A stretch of 64,000 nucleotides of DNA from Azorinus chamasolen. Its lineage: Eukaryota; Mollusca; Bivalvia; Cardiida; Solecurtidae. Location: NCBI GenBank assembly GCA_963576725.1, contig OY755236.1, forward strand, positions 68,108,379 to 68,172,378. Direction: 5' to 3'. Below the pieces are notes generated by a model. That model saw nothing but the letters and a program-made list of their open reading frames with translations, was not told the DNA's origin and did not search any database. Both the position numbers and the translations under genes were made by a program. Shown piece by piece: positions 10,426 through 21,256 of the stretch; position 1 is the stretch's first letter, and each line of letters begins with the position of its first letter.

Positions 10426-11335
10426 CTGGTAAAATGGTAAAAATCAAAGTTGGTTGGCTTAAATATATATAAGTGCATTTAACTTGGTGCTTTACCTTTC
10501 ACTATCAACATTGGTTCGGGACCAGATGCAGTTATACACGCTGGCGGCGAACGCAGTAACTCAGATAACTAGGCGCACTATCAGGGTCCAAACTGTTTGA
10601 TCAAGGGTTTTGAAAAACAATGGAGAAAAAATCACTGTTAAACTTTGTAGTAGACAAGGGGTTTTGCAAACGAAAATGTTACCGCGCAAAGAGTCATTGT
10701 GCAATGCCTGCTATTATAGTTTTAATATTATTTCATTACTGGTCGATTTGTCATCTAAAGAGCAGCCAATGACTTCTTTGTCTGTCAAATGGTCAGTATT
10801 GATGTAGCTGTATATTCGAAGGCATTGCAGTGAAAACATCCTTTGTTCAAACGCGTGGCTATGTAATGATCAATCGATAATTATTTTTGTATGTCGCAAA
10901 TGTGACGGAAGATATTTTACCTTATTTGCCAACGAACCAAACAGTTCCGACAGACGTTTTATTTCCAGAACATGAAAATCGTTAGCTATTGTAGGGGTCG
11001 TGGATATGAAAGACATGGAATTGATCGGTCGTAAAGTGTTTCCGGCAGTCCGCGCCAAGGACCAATGTTTGATATTATTACCTGACTTGTGACATTTTAA
11101 TTCTACTTTAATGCCTTTTAATGCACTCTTTATAAAACATCAAACAGTCATGGTAAACAGTCTGGATTGAAAACATCACTGTGACATGCCATATAAGAAT
11201 GCGTTATATGAAACAGAACTCCGACTGTGCTGTCGCCAACCAGACTTTCCTGCAAGCACAAGAGGTATAAGATATAGTTTAATTTCTCATAATTCAGTGT
11301 TAAACGAAATGTTTGGCAGTATCACAGATTATTGT
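10426..11335. other. Intergenic, no gene recognised
   Basis: Includes a decayed P5/P2-like stretch near 10510-10600 (CAGGGTCCAAACTGTTTGAT). Short open frames have no recognisable protein features. Confidence 0.4.
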
Positions 11336-11339
11336 TCTT

Positions 11340-11925
11340 GGGCTTTGTCAAACACTACGGAGTATGACGTGCATTGCAAATGAGTATCACATGCATTGTA
11401 GATATTTGTGCTAGGACCTTTGTCAAGGACTATGGAGTATGACATGCATTACAGGTGTTTGTGCTAGGACATTTGTCAAGGACTATGGAGTATGACATGC
11501 ATTACATGTGTTTGTGCTAGGACATTTGCCAAGGACTATGGAGTATGGCATGCATTGTAGATATTTGTGCTAGGACCTTTGTCAAGGACTATGGAGTATG
11601 ACATGCATTACAGGTGTTTGTGCTAGGACATTTGTCAAGGACTATGGAGTATGACATGCATTACAAGTGTTTGTGCTAGGACATTTGTCAAGGACTATGG
11701 AGTATGGCATGCATTGTAGATATTTGTGCTAGGACCTTTGTCAAGGACTATGGAGTATGACATGCATTACAAGTGTTTGTGCTAGGACATTTGCCAAGGA
11801 CTATGGAGTATGCCATGCATTACAAGTGTTTGTGCTAGGACATTTGTCAAAGACTGGAGTATGACATGCATTGCCAATGTTTGTGCTAGGACATTTGTCA
11901 AAGATTATTGAGAGTATGACATGTA
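11340..11925. repeat. 53-bp satellite array with a 159-bp higher-order period
   Basis: The GTGCTAGGAC landmark starts at 11408, 11461, 11514, 11567, 11620, 11673, 11726, 11779 and 11832, exactly 53 bp apart, then at 11883. Units at 11408, 11567 and 11726 share the variant GTAGATATTTGTGCTAGGAC followed by CT, so the array repeats in blocks of three (159 bp). It ends about 120 bp upstream of the 12048 ORF. Confidence 0.92.
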
Positions 11926-12047
11926 TTATGAGGAAGTTCAACATTGAAACTGTCGCATGTTAAAATGCCGTATACTAGACGTCACAATAGTTGACTTTTT
12001 GTTGATCGTCGTGTTTGAGGTGAAGTGCTACAGGCTAAGGTCTTAAT

Positions 12048-12860
12048 ATGACTAGCGTTAAATTTGAGATTCTTCTTGAAAATCTTCGACAAGATCAAGA
12101 GCGGTTCAGATTGGAAAGAGAAGTGCGCCATTCAGAGTTTATACGACGCATGGACTACCTGCGAGCTAAACACGACAACCTAGTCGACTGTAGAGTCAGG
12201 AGACTTAGTTTAAGTGGCATTAATGTTGATCTGGAAGATCTTAAGCAGCGAGCGAGAGAAAGCAGTATGATCAAAGACGATTTCAAACATAAAATCGAAG
12301 CGCCATCTCCTTGTTATCTCGATGTGCACCAGGAAAAGACAAACGAAGCCGAGAAAACTAACTTTCAAATGAAGAAAATTTTGAGTTTTGATTGTAGAAG
12401 TCAAACGTCAGATCCAATAAAGATGAAAATGAATGCGTCGCTACAAAAAGTTGAAAGAGGCAAAACTCATATAGGATTTACGCCGAATCAAAATTTCCAA
12501 CGAATAGGAAGTAAAGTGAGCGCCTTTGTCAAATTGACCTCCGTCAGGAGACACAGTGTGGCCTCCTCAAGTCATCTACAAGTGCCAGTACATGTTAACA
12601 CTATAGTTGCCGACTTTGAGAACGTGTCATCTTTAATGAAAGCACGGGCACTCGATGACGTTTCCAGGCGAATCCCACACAATATCAAAGCCGGCCACCA
12701 CCAACACATGTCATCACGATACCCGAGACTTGCTATTGCCCGAGAGAACACGAACATTTCTGCTACAGACCTAACGCCTCCGAAACAACGGATGAGAAGT
12801 GCGCTCACAAAACTTGAAAGTTTGAAACGATTTAAAATAAATGTGAATGCTTGGTCGTAA
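12048..12860 (+). CDS. Single-exon hypothetical protein, 270 residues
   Basis: The longest open frame in the window by a wide margin, ATG to TAA with no intron needed. I do not recognise the family. Residues 6-80 are rich in E, R, K, D, L and Q (for example LRQDQERFRLEREVRHSEF), suggesting a coiled coil. There is no signal peptide or membrane segment. The protein is basic overall, with Arg/Lys clusters at 49-52, 167-168, 207-208 and 246-250. RRLS at 51-54 and RRHS at 167-170 match the RRxS pattern favoured by cAMP-dependent protein kinase. The C-terminus is RFKINVNAWS. A 53-bp satellite lies about 120 bp upstream and a C1 MITE starts 36 bp after the stop. The nearest AATAAA is near 13259. It may be a lineage-restricted single-exon gene or the large exon of a longer one. 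Its length and non-repetitive composition argue against chance, but expression is unproven. Confidence 0.7.
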   Translation: MTSVKFEILLENLRQDQERFRLEREVRHSEFIRRMDYLRAKHDNLVDCRVRRLSLSGINVDLEDLKQRARESSMIKDDFKHKIEAPSPCYLDVHQEKTNEAEKTNFQMKKILSFDCRSQTSDPIKMKMNASLQKVERGKTHIGFTPNQNFQRIGSKVSAFVKLTSVRRHSVASSSHLQVPVHVNTIVADFENVSSLMKARALDDVSRRIPHNIKAGHHQHMSSRYPRLAIARENTNISATDLTPPKQRMRSALTKLESLKRFKINVNAWS

Positions 12861-12895
12861 AACGATTGCCACTGTTAACATAAAGCTAAAGAGTA

Positions 12896-13087
12896 CAGTA
12901 CAACCTTGCTAGACATAACTTTCAAAGTAGTACATGTACCAATACCTCTCTTCAAAACTGATGACAGCTTGATGCAGGATGAAAGTAATGCAGAAATAAT
13001 GGTATTCCGAAGGCGTTTTCATCCTGCATTAAGCAGCAATCTGTCTAAAATAGTCTTTATTTAAATCTGGTTTAGAGGGGTTTACTG
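12896..13087. mobile_element. C1 TA MITE
   Basis: TA|CAGTACAACCTTGCTAG at the left and GGTTTAGAGGGGTTTACTG|TA at the right. Palindrome arms are CTTGATGCAGGATGAAAG and TTTCATCCTGCATTAAG. It could supply 3' UTR sequence to the ORF ending at 12860. Confidence 0.8.
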
Positions 13088-13147
13088 TATTTATGTCTTC
13101 GAGAGTATTTGCATGTGCATTAACATATTCATCCAATAGTTATGTAG

Positions 13148-13388
13148 TTAACCCTTTCCCTGTTCTATATTTATTCTAAATGTTAATACCTACTGAATAT
13201 TCATGGACAAAATAGTTATAATAAAATATGGAGGGTGGATCATTTCAGCGATTTTAGAAAATAAAGATGTTTTAAATTCTATTAGCAAAGGGAGTAGACC
13301 CTGATCAGACGGCTCTTATAGGAGCCGCCTGATCTGGTTTTCTCTGTTTGCAGATGAGTGAAACACCTTTATATGAAGGAAAGGGTTA
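13148..13388 (+). mobile_element. P1 TTAA hairpin MITE
   Basis: TTAACCCTTTCCCTGTTCTA at the left; ATATGAAGGAAAGGGTTAT at the right (last A mutated). The palindrome near 13287-13352 has GACCCTGATCAGACGGCTCT against AGCCGCCTGATCTGG. Confidence 0.85.
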
Positions 13389-13604
13389 TGTGAAAATTTA
13401 TAATCTGCATATCCTCATCGTGATGAGAAAGAAATAATGTGGTCTAAAATACTGGTATATTGCATATATTACTTACTTCCGGTTCTATTAATGACATTAA
13501 TCAGAGTTTGATTATAATCACGAAACACACTCGCATGTCACACCATTGCGATTATCACTTTTAAAATTGATTAGAAATTGTAAGGTTTAATTATTATCAG
13601 CATA

Positions 13605-13803
13605 CAATAGAACCTCTCTAAACTGGAATTCAAGTGAAGAAGAATTTAGATAGTTTTGGCAGGTGGCTGCTTAATGCAGGGTGAAAGTCGTGCAGAAAGA
13701 TCCTAGATGAGCTTTCTGCACGACTTTCACCCTGCATTAAGCAGCAACCTGTCTCCAAAACCGACTATTTATACTTTAGCGTCCGTTTAGATGGGTGTTA
13801 CTG
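13605..13803. mobile_element. C1 TA MITE with a strong palindrome
   Basis: TA|CAATAGAACCTCTCTAAAC to GGGTGTTACTG|TA. The arms GCTTAATGCAGGGTGAAAGT and ACTTTCACCCTGCATTAAGC pair fully, around GTGCAGAAAG and CTTTCTGCAC. Confidence 0.85.
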
Positions 13804-14049
13804 TACCAATCACTGAATCTTTATTTTGTCTCGTCATAAAATCATTTCCACTAGAATCAACTGCGAGACTTTCTCGCGCTGGAATTTACGATCGAAACAA
13901 AAAAAAACAATTTTATAGAACCTTAAATTTTGTAATGAAATTCAAGGTGGTAGCAGTAAGCTTTAGCACGTTGAGGTGATTCCTGCATATGTCCGCCTTT
14001 AAGCTTTTTAGAAAATAATGACTGATTGTCAAACAATTTAGAGTCTGAT

Positions 14050-14222
14050 GAGACCACAGTGGGTTAGACATTCAGAAGTGCATTCGCTCAGTGCCTGCTC
14101 AATGTTCTGCGACGATTCCACTAGACATTCACATATACATTCGCTACACAAAGGTCTGGGACGAATCCGTCGCAGTGGGATAGACGTTAAGAAATATATT
14201 CGCTCAACAAGGGTCTGGGAAC
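14050..14222. repeat. Three imperfect ~60-bp direct repeats
   Basis: CAGTGGGTTAGACATTCAGA, CCACTAGACATTCACATATA and CAGTGGGATAGACGTTAAGA, each followed by a CATTCGCT or TATTCGCT motif and, twice, GGTCTGGGA. Confidence 0.6.
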
Positions 14223-14354
14223 TTCACACAAATTCAGCACAAATTCAGAATACTTATTTGGGCAACAGCACTTGGAGAATTGGGGTTGAATGGGTTAAAC
14301 TTTTAGATTTTCTATTGACCTTTTACTTGATAGAAACGCAAACTGACACCTTTG

Positions 14355-14412
14355 TAAACATAGTAGACAGATCAGACGGTTCCTTATGATCAGGGCCTGG
14401 TCTGTTTGTATA
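14355..14412. mobile_element. P-type hairpin fragment
   Basis: GATCAGACGGTTCCTTATGA followed by TCAGGGCCTGGTCTGTTTG is a broken P1-like palindrome abutting the K element. Confidence 0.45.
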
Positions 14413-15186
14413 TAGCTTTGTTAGACCACATTCGTAGCAAATCACATTCGTGACACGTGTTACGAATGTGATCACATTCGTAACACGTGTTACAAATGTG
14501 ATCTGGAAACCGAGCACATATGTAACACATTTTTGACGAATGTGATCGATGCCTATTTTTTATGTGACATACACTCACATTTGTAATACGTCAAATTTCA
14601 TACAGAGAATGAAACTAAAACGTGCATGTCATCATCTCTCATCGTAAAAATGAAACACTATTCAAATTTGAACAACACACTAAATACATTGTAGTAACAA
14701 AAGAAATGACAAAGGTTTTCGTTCCTAAAGGTATATCATTAGATTTATAGTTGCTAAGATATTTGGCATAGTGTATTAATTACTAAATTAAAAGCAAATA
14801 AAGGAACTAAGAAGTAATATTGATTTAATCATAGGCACACATTAACATAATTGCCTAGGTGCACGTACACGTATATGACAAGTTCCATGAAAAATGGAAA
14901 CTCTTCAATATATTTTAGGCAGGTATCCTAAAACATATAAGCATGTACATTATATCTTTACAATGTGCTGTTAAGGTTGTGAAACGTTGGGACATGACCC
15001 TCAAGGAAATATATTAACATATACAATGATACTCCTATTACTACTAACTAATTGAACATTGTCATTCAGGAACTCAACCTGTTACATGACATATATGATT
15101 CTAATGTCAACCCCAATGTCGGACACTCACATTTGTAACACATTTTACAAATGCGATCAATTTCAAATGTGGTCTAACATAGCTTT
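14412..15186. mobile_element. K element with ~20-bp TIRs and tandem E-box palindromes
   Basis: Left end AGCTTTGTTAGACCACATTC (14414) is inverted at the right end, AAATGTGGTCTAACATAGCT (15164-15183). Just inside the left end are two ~32-bp palindromes in tandem (14439-14502), each centred on ACACGTGT with CACATTCGTGAC or CACATTCGTAAC arms. Related GTAACACATTTT motifs lie at 14521 and 15136. No transposase is seen in the ~775 bp. Confidence 0.7.
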
Positions 15187-15249
15187 CTTAGGTCTGATTC
15201 TATACGACATGTCAAAGCAATTTATTAACTTGTTCGATATAACAATGTA

Positions 15250-15495
15250 TTAGCCCTTTCACCGCCGCAGTCGCATAAATGCACCACGACAAATAGTGCA
15301 GTCCCAGATCAGACGCCGCCTTTTCAAGGCGGCGTCTGATCAAGGACTTCACTATTTGTCTCAATCTCTATTTCTATATATGAGCTTTATTCTTTTGAAT
15401 TTTGTATTTATTTATCTCATTTCCTTATTTTACTGAATAATTTAACAAACTTGGATTGCAGACGACAATTAGAAATTTGGCGCCGAAAGGGTTAA
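15250..15495 (-). mobile_element. P7 TTAA hairpin MITE
   Basis: TTAGCCCTTTCACCGCCGC at the left and TTTGGCGCCGAAAGGGTTAA at the right. The palindrome near 15292-15358 has GCAGTCCCAGATCAGACGCC against GGCGTCTGATCAAGGACTTC. The second copy is 32314-32547. Confidence 0.85.
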
Positions 15496-15745
15496 GATAA
15501 TAAAAGTTAAAAATGGACAGCGTTTGCCATGACTGTCCTTAAGGTAAAGGTGTAAAAGTGGCATATGCAGTCATTATCACGCTGTTGGTAAATGCCTGAT
15601 GATATTTTTTATTTAAAAAAAGTTTGGATACAGATTAGATGGCGCCTTTTATATCTCAAACCATTCACCGTATTATGATGTGGTTGTTGAAAATGAAAGA
15701 GACTGCACAATTGTTTAAACGATAATTTGTCGAATATCTTCAAGT

Positions 15746-15930
15746 TTAACCATAAATGCGATCTGATCTGCGAACAGCTTGGATCCAGATGAGACACCGA
15801 GTAACTCGGTGTCTCCTCCGGATCAAATTGCTTGACAGTCGGTCAATATTTTCTCAAACGTTTTAAATATATCAACTGTTACGGATCGGAATTGTAGCAG
15901 CCATTGTGTTTTCAGTATGGCGAAGGTTAA
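15746..15930 (-). mobile_element. P5 TTAA hairpin MITE
   Basis: TTAACCATAAATGCGATCTG to CAGTATGGCGAAGGTTAA. Palindrome 15781-15824 (GGATCCAGATGAGACACCGA with TCGGTGTCTCCTCCGGATC), followed by the P5-specific CAGTCGGTCAATATTTTCTC. Confidence 0.7.
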
Positions 15931-16202
15931 GCATGTCAGAGAGCTTTACCCTAACCAAAACAATATTCCATTGATGTTTGATAAAGTTTGATTTTAATAT
16001 TTGTAATAGTGTAAGCAACACTGATTGTTCCGTATGTTGTGATGTCTGCAAAGCATTCCCCTGCCATCATTTTAAAAGCACATGTTTCTTCCATTGTTTC
16101 CATAACCACTTGAACGTTGAGTATTTTTGTCCTGTTAGATTGATAGTAGGTGTCACAAACTCGGATTTGCAATCAATGCTGCAGTGTGGGGTATTTATCA
16201 CC

Positions 16203-16454
16203 TTAACCCTTCTCTTGCTGAATTTTAAAACACAGGTCTCATTCTTTACCCATGCCCTGTTGTATAATTTACATATATCTTCACTGTGTACAAGTATTTC
16301 GCTGTGCAATCACTGCTCTGGCGCACATTGGTGGCACAATCAACTTGTAAATAGTGCAGACCCTGATGAGACAGCTCCTGCAGGAGCTGTCTCATCTGGG
16401 TCTTCACTATTTACAGGTTATGTAAATTGACATGAATAGCAAGCGAAGGGTTAA
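16203..16454 (+). mobile_element. P3 TTAA hairpin MITE
   Basis: TTAACCCTTCTCTTGCTGAA to ATAGCAAGCGAAGGGTTAA. The palindrome has GTGCAGACCCTGATGAGACA, core GCTCCTGCAGGAGC and TCTCATCTGGGTCTTCAC. Copies at 52305-52535 and 61475-61724. Confidence 0.9.
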
Positions 16455-16745
16455 GTGATAGTTCTAGTTTTAACTCTATTTGTAATTTACAAAATCAATC
16501 TCTTAACCAAATTGAAAGCATTTCAATTCATTTTATTTTATATCATTTCCACACCTCCCTATGTCAGATCATAACTATCAAGGACCGCGGTGGAAATAAG
16601 GGAACATCTTCCCTTTTTGTGTCATCCTTGATATTGGTGTGACTGACATGGTTTGTTCACTAGTTCATGCTGTTTAATTATCACAATGTTGATACTTTTT
16701 ATCAGTGTATCGCTATTGTAACTATGTTACTTTCACACTATTGAA

Positions 16746-16995
16746 ATAAATCTACTCGATGGGTATTCATGTTAGAATTGATGTACTTATGACCATTGAT
16801 TAGAGTTCAATATCTATAAAGTCACATGAACAAAACATCCTGGGCTCTGGTTAGACAAATATAGAATCAGATCCCTTTAATTATATAAGCAAACAGAGCA
16901 GACCCTGATCGGACGTCTCCTACTGGAGCCATCTGATCTTGGTATGCTCTGTTGGCAAATGTGTTAATAGGCGTATCTAGGAGTAAAGGGCTTAA
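16746..16995 (+). mobile_element. P1 TTAA hairpin MITE
   Basis: CTACTCGATGGGTATTCATG near the left; GGAGTAAAGGGCTTAA at the right. The palindrome around 16892-16952 contains GACCCTGATCGGACG. Confidence 0.75.
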
Positions 16996-17186
16996 TATCG
17001 CCAGTGTTAAAGCGGTTCAGATCCTGGTGAGATGCCGATTACTAATAATTACACATTTGTCCAATGTAATGAATGAGAGAAACATGGGAACAGTATTTAC
17101 ATTTACGGAGTCTGCGACTGATGCAATCTAGAAACCATAGCTTCTGGAGCTTTTATAACAAAAAAGAATAATTAAACGGGCTGTTT

Positions 17187-17345
17187 TACCCTTTCGACAG
17201 TATGGACCGATTTGGGATCTACTTTGCCAACAGTTTGTATTCAGATAAGACACCGTGTCACAGATAGGGGTGAACTAAACCTTCAGAATGGCGACAGATG
17301 ATATACCTACAGACAAAAGAGTCTTCGTGTTGAAACGGCTAACCC
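17187..17345. mobile_element. P2-like remnant
   Basis: TTTTACCCTTTCGACAGTAT and CAACAGTTTGTATTCAGATA with AGACACCGTG; one palindrome arm only. Confidence 0.45.
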
Positions 17346-17689
17346 ATTTCAGTCACACAAATGAGACACAGCAACCATTGTAGACCCATATCATATGACC
17401 ACTGATGGAACCCTCTGGTCAGGATCAGCACTGTTTGCCATATCAATTAGTGTCAAAGGTTTTCAAAGCATATTTTTTGTTACAGGAGCCCGTCATATGT
17501 AAAATGCATAGGTTCAAATTTTAAAAATGAATGAGTCGATTGTAAATAATATAAATCGCGCAAATGCGTTTAACTGTATATGTAGTAATGCAACACTGTT
17601 ACCCTGCAGAGAAAAAAGTTGGCTAAATTTTGGATCTGATGCAATTCTAATTGACTACTTCCTATTCGATCAAGCTTTTGAGAGAAACT

Positions 17690-18065
17690 GTTGTCCACGT
17701 GTCATGAAACAAGCGTTTGTAAAACTATTGACCAAGTGTCATGAAACAGGCGTTTGGAAAACTGTTGACCAAGTGTCATTAAACAAGCGTTTGGGAAACT
17801 ATTGACCAAGTATCATTAAACAAGCGTTTGGGAAACTATTGACTCATTAAGCAAGCGTTTGGGAAACTATTGACCAAGTGTCATTAAACAAGCGTTTGGG
17901 AAACTATTGACCAAGTGTCATGAAAACTATTGACCTTGGCTGCTGACTTCTGAATGTCATAACACAAGCGTTTAAGAAACTATTGACCAAGTGTCATGAC
18001 ACAAGCGTTTAAACTATTGACCAAGTGCCATGACACAAACTTTTAGGAAACTACTGACCATGTGT
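17690..18065. repeat. 37-bp minisatellite array
   Basis: GACCAAGTGTCATTAAACAA followed by GCGTTTGGGAAACTATT recurs, with landmarks at 17731, 17768 and 17805 (37-bp spacing) and more diverged units to about 18065. The open frame across it is a product of the repeat. Confidence 0.88.
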
Positions 18066-18224
18066 CGCACAGCTCGGTTCCTGATGATAGCTATTTACAT
18101 ATGCGAATGAAGTCGCGGTTAGCAGGATAAGGTTTGATATGAGGCACGTTATAGGAGTGGCACTACTGTAGATTCAGATAAAGTGTCTCATTTCAAATGC
18201 CTCTTTTGGTGAACTCTTTGTACG

Positions 18225-18312
18225 CTAGTTGTGAATTTGTGATTACCTAAGCAGTTTGAATCCAGAAGGGAGTGCGTATAACTCTGCATCTCATCAGGTG
18301 AGATAAGGCCCT
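18225..18312. mobile_element. P2-like remnant
   Basis: GTGATTACCTAAGCAGTTTG followed by AATCCAGAAGGG and GCATCTCATCAGGTG retains traces of a P2 palindrome. Confidence 0.4.
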
Positions 18313-18314
18313 TG

Positions 18315-18406
18315 TAGTATTTAATTGGAAACTAGTTCTATGTGGCAATTATCAAGCGTGTAGTATTTAAATGGAAACTAATTCTATGTGGCAATTATCA
18401 AGCGTA
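18315..18406. repeat. 46-bp tandem duplication
   Basis: TAGTATTTAATTGGAAACTA with TTCTATGTGGCAATTATCAA starts at 18315 and again at 18361 with two substitutions. Confidence 0.88.
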
Positions 18407-18518
18407 GTCTGTCGATGATTAGTCATTGTCATTTTATAGATATTCCACTTACGCCTTCATCATGATAAATACTTCCGATCTTAAGACTTTTGCTAGTAAG
18501 AAAATAATTGCAGCAATT

Positions 18519-18693
18519 CAACACCTTCGCTGCCAATGTCGCATCTGTGATTACTTATGCAAACAGTTTGTATCCAGATGAGACACCGAGTAACTCGTTT
18601 CAAATAACTCGGTGTTATTGAAAATTTAACAAACGAAAATTGTAGCAGACGACAAATTTTGCAGACGACAATATTTGGCAGCGAAAGAGTTAA
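18519..18693 (-). mobile_element. P2 TTAA hairpin MITE
   Basis: ACCTTCGCTGCCAATGTCGC near the left; TTTGGCAGCGAAAGAGTTAA at the right. Arms AAACAGTTTGTATCCAGATG and AACTCGGTGT; interior GCAGACGACAAATTTTGCAG. Confidence 0.8.
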
Positions 18694-18789
18694 TGGGGCA
18701 TACGCTCATCCCAAGTTATTGCAGAATAACACGCGTGCTAAAGAATATACATATATTAGAAAACCGGTTTTGGCCCTGACAACGACAAA

Positions 18790-19010
18790 GATGATCAAAT
18801 GACATTTGAATATTAAGTAGGTTAAAATTTTAAAATGGCATATTAACACATGATCTTTTTACCGAAACAGAAACTGTAAAATCAGACCTATATTATTCCA
18901 TAAGCAAACAGAGCAGACCCTGATCAGACGGCTCCTATAGGAGCCGTCTGATCTGGGTCTACTGTATTTGCAAAGGCGTAGAAAGGCGTACTTATGGAGT
19001 AAAGGGTTAA
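18790..19010 (+). mobile_element. P1 TTAA hairpin MITE, left end decayed
   Basis: GGAGTAAAGGGTTAA at the right. Palindrome GACCCTGATCAGACGGCTCC, core CTATAG, GGAGCCGTCTGATCTGGGTC. Confidence 0.8.
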
Positions 19011-19159
19011 GGTCCAGAATTATACTCTTCTGGTGGTTGCTTAAGAGGGGTTTTACTTATCTTTGCAACATTCATAACAATTTACTTTCAGCTTTTCATT
19101 TTTACAAACAAAAACATCTACTCCAATCTCCCAACAACCCGAGAAATTATCCAACACCC

Positions 19160-19275
19160 CCATTAACCGCGACTTGACTCGTAGTCTGAGTCTGAGCTTA
19201 TTCTCAAGTATCTGATTGATAAGGTATTTGAGAATGTCTCAGACCCAAGCAATACGTTTTATAACCTCGGGATTG
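19160..19275. mobile_element. F-family fold-back
   Basis: GTCTGAGCTTATTCTCAAGT pairs with ATTTGAGAATGTCTCAGAC. It ends with GTTTTATAACCTCGGGA, matching the F termini at 39008-39126 and 50593-50850. Confidence 0.65.
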
Positions 19276-19279
19276 GATA

Positions 19280-20095
19280 AGAGATCTGATTGTCCTCCCT
19301 CACGTTGCTTCATTTGGATAATTTGTGTCTCTTATAGACGACTGATACCTGGCTAGCCAGACAGTGATGGGATAGAATTACGACCAGCTCTCATTTTATA
19401 GACATACCTCATTGAATATATCAGTTTTTAAACGATTTATATTTCATTTCGAAAGAGTGTGTATTATGTTGACAACAAAATCCAATGGATTTGTAGTAGG
19501 CGTAATATTTACATAGATGTAGTCTTCCGAGTTGAAGGGAATGATGCGAATATTGACGATAATGCATAGCTTTATTATTACACATGCTTGGTTCCTCCAT
19601 TTAGAAATGGAAATCACTATTACTTAAAGAGGAAGTTCCTACAACGAACGCATGTTTTTAATAATATCATAAAACTTGGTATTTGTTACGCTCAATCATT
19701 ATTATGAAGATTGTCAATTTGAACTTATATCGAAAAATGTCCAGGGCTGTGATACAAAATAAACCGATTTCATCAACACTTATATTTTTGTTCTACAAAG
19801 TATTTTCGGCCTTTTCCCCTCAAATTTTCCGCGTTTTTCCGATGATCACCGATCCATCCATTGTTTACGTAACAAGTGGTCGGAAAGACGCGAATAGCGC
19901 GAACAGATACGAAACTAAAACCCAACCCGAATCAAACTGAAACATCGGGGAACAAAGTCGGGATCGTCGATATCAAACGCATGAATGTTTTGTTAAAAGA
20001 CACCTCCATTGGGTAAAATATTAAATTGTGACTATGCCGAATTTTGAGAAGATTAAACAATATGGAACATGGTCTGACGCTGTGTTGGAGTATTC
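19280..20095. other. Intergenic, no gene recognised
   Basis: Short open frames only (an 85-codon frame at 19683-19940 has no recognisable feature). No repeat of the listed families was seen. Confidence 0.4.
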
Positions 20096-20099
20096 TATC

Positions 20100-20408
20100 T
20101 TGAAAAATCAGCGCAACCATATAAACGAGGATCATATGAAAGTAAAAAATCAGCGCAACCATATAATACGAGGATCATATGAAAGTCAAAAATCAGCACA
20201 CCCATATAATACGAGGATCATATGAACGTCAAAAATCAGCGCAACCATATAATACGAGGATTATATGAAAGTAAAAATCATCGCAACCATATACATGTAA
20301 TACGAGGATCACATGAAAGTCAAAAATCAGCGCAACCACATAATACGAGGATCACATGAAAGTCAAAATTCAGCGCAACCATATAATACGATGATCATAT
20401 GAAAGTCT
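20100..20408. repeat. 43-bp minisatellite array
   Basis: AATCAGCGCAACCATATAAT with ACGAGGATCATATGAAAGTC repeats about seven times. Landmarks at 20109, 20151 and 20194 give a 42-43 bp period. Confidence 0.9.
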
Positions 20409-20409
20409 T

Positions 20410-21003
20410 AACCATTGGCCTGTCCAAAAAATGATGTCTGCTAAAAATCTAAACATCTACTATATTTAGTTGTTCACTTGATAAACAGAGTAAAAATGTT
20501 TTCTTCCAAGCGGTATAGAACTTCAGTTTTGAAACTAAACAATTAAGTTAAGTTCCGTTTTATGCTTTCTTGTAAATGATGGTAATCATTATACAGTGTA
20601 CATCCCTGCGCTCGTCTGTCTATGACCTTCATCCAATTGACTACCTATTTTCGTTTCTCTTTCCTGTATCATTTCTGTGACATTGACATTAGTCGTACTA
20701 TTTCTGTTTTTACCATTTATTGTTTCTCCATTTATACATATAATACGTCAAATATGGAACTCTCTTAGGTATACACCACTTCATAGTTTACTTACAGGAA
20801 AACTTGTTATGGTATATTATACCATTCTCACATGTTTCTCTCGTAATTTACACAATATAATTACGTGTATGTTACGTTGGAAAATATCCACCAGTCCATG
20901 TAAATGCGACACGAAGATGAGTTTAATAAGCATGTTGCTTTCGATCCAATCCTTATTCCAAATCTAGTAATAGGTGGGTTGGTGTGATTTTCTCCAATAA
21001 AAT
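20410..21003. other. Intergenic, no gene recognised
   Basis: A 96-codon open frame at 20677-20967 (+) has hydrophobic stretches but no recognisable family, and I do not call it. Confidence 0.4.
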
Positions 21004-21231
21004 GTAACCCTTTACTCTATGGATGCACGTTTTAACCCGTTTGCAAACAGTAGACACAGCTCAGATGGCACCCGCAGGAACATCTGACCAGGTCCTGATG
21101 TGTTTGCTTTAGAATAATAGATAGGATTTTATAATTTCTGCCATGTTAAAAAAATTCCACTATAAAATCATGTAATTAATATTCATGATGTCAATATTTA
21201 TTAGCTGGATGATCATGGAGTAACGGGTTAA
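21004..21231 (-). mobile_element. P1 TTAA hairpin MITE
   Basis: GTAACCCTTTACTCTATG at the left and TCATGGAGTAACGGGTTAA at the right. Diverged palindrome with CTCAGATGGCACC and CATCTGACCAGGTC. Confidence 0.75.
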
Positions 21232-21256
21232 ACTAATATGTTTGAACTCTTTATAG

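Noticed and set aside
15978..16430. 150-codon plus-strand open frame
   Set aside because: Most of it is the P3 MITE at 16203-16454, including an NSADPDE hairpin peptide.
17527..17805. 92-codon open frame
   Set aside because: Its second half is the 37-bp minisatellite, and the repeated peptides follow the repeat unit.
11340..20408. CRISPR arrays at the 53-, 37- and 43-bp tandem repeats
   Set aside because: The whole unit is repeated without unique spacers, and the genome is eukaryotic.
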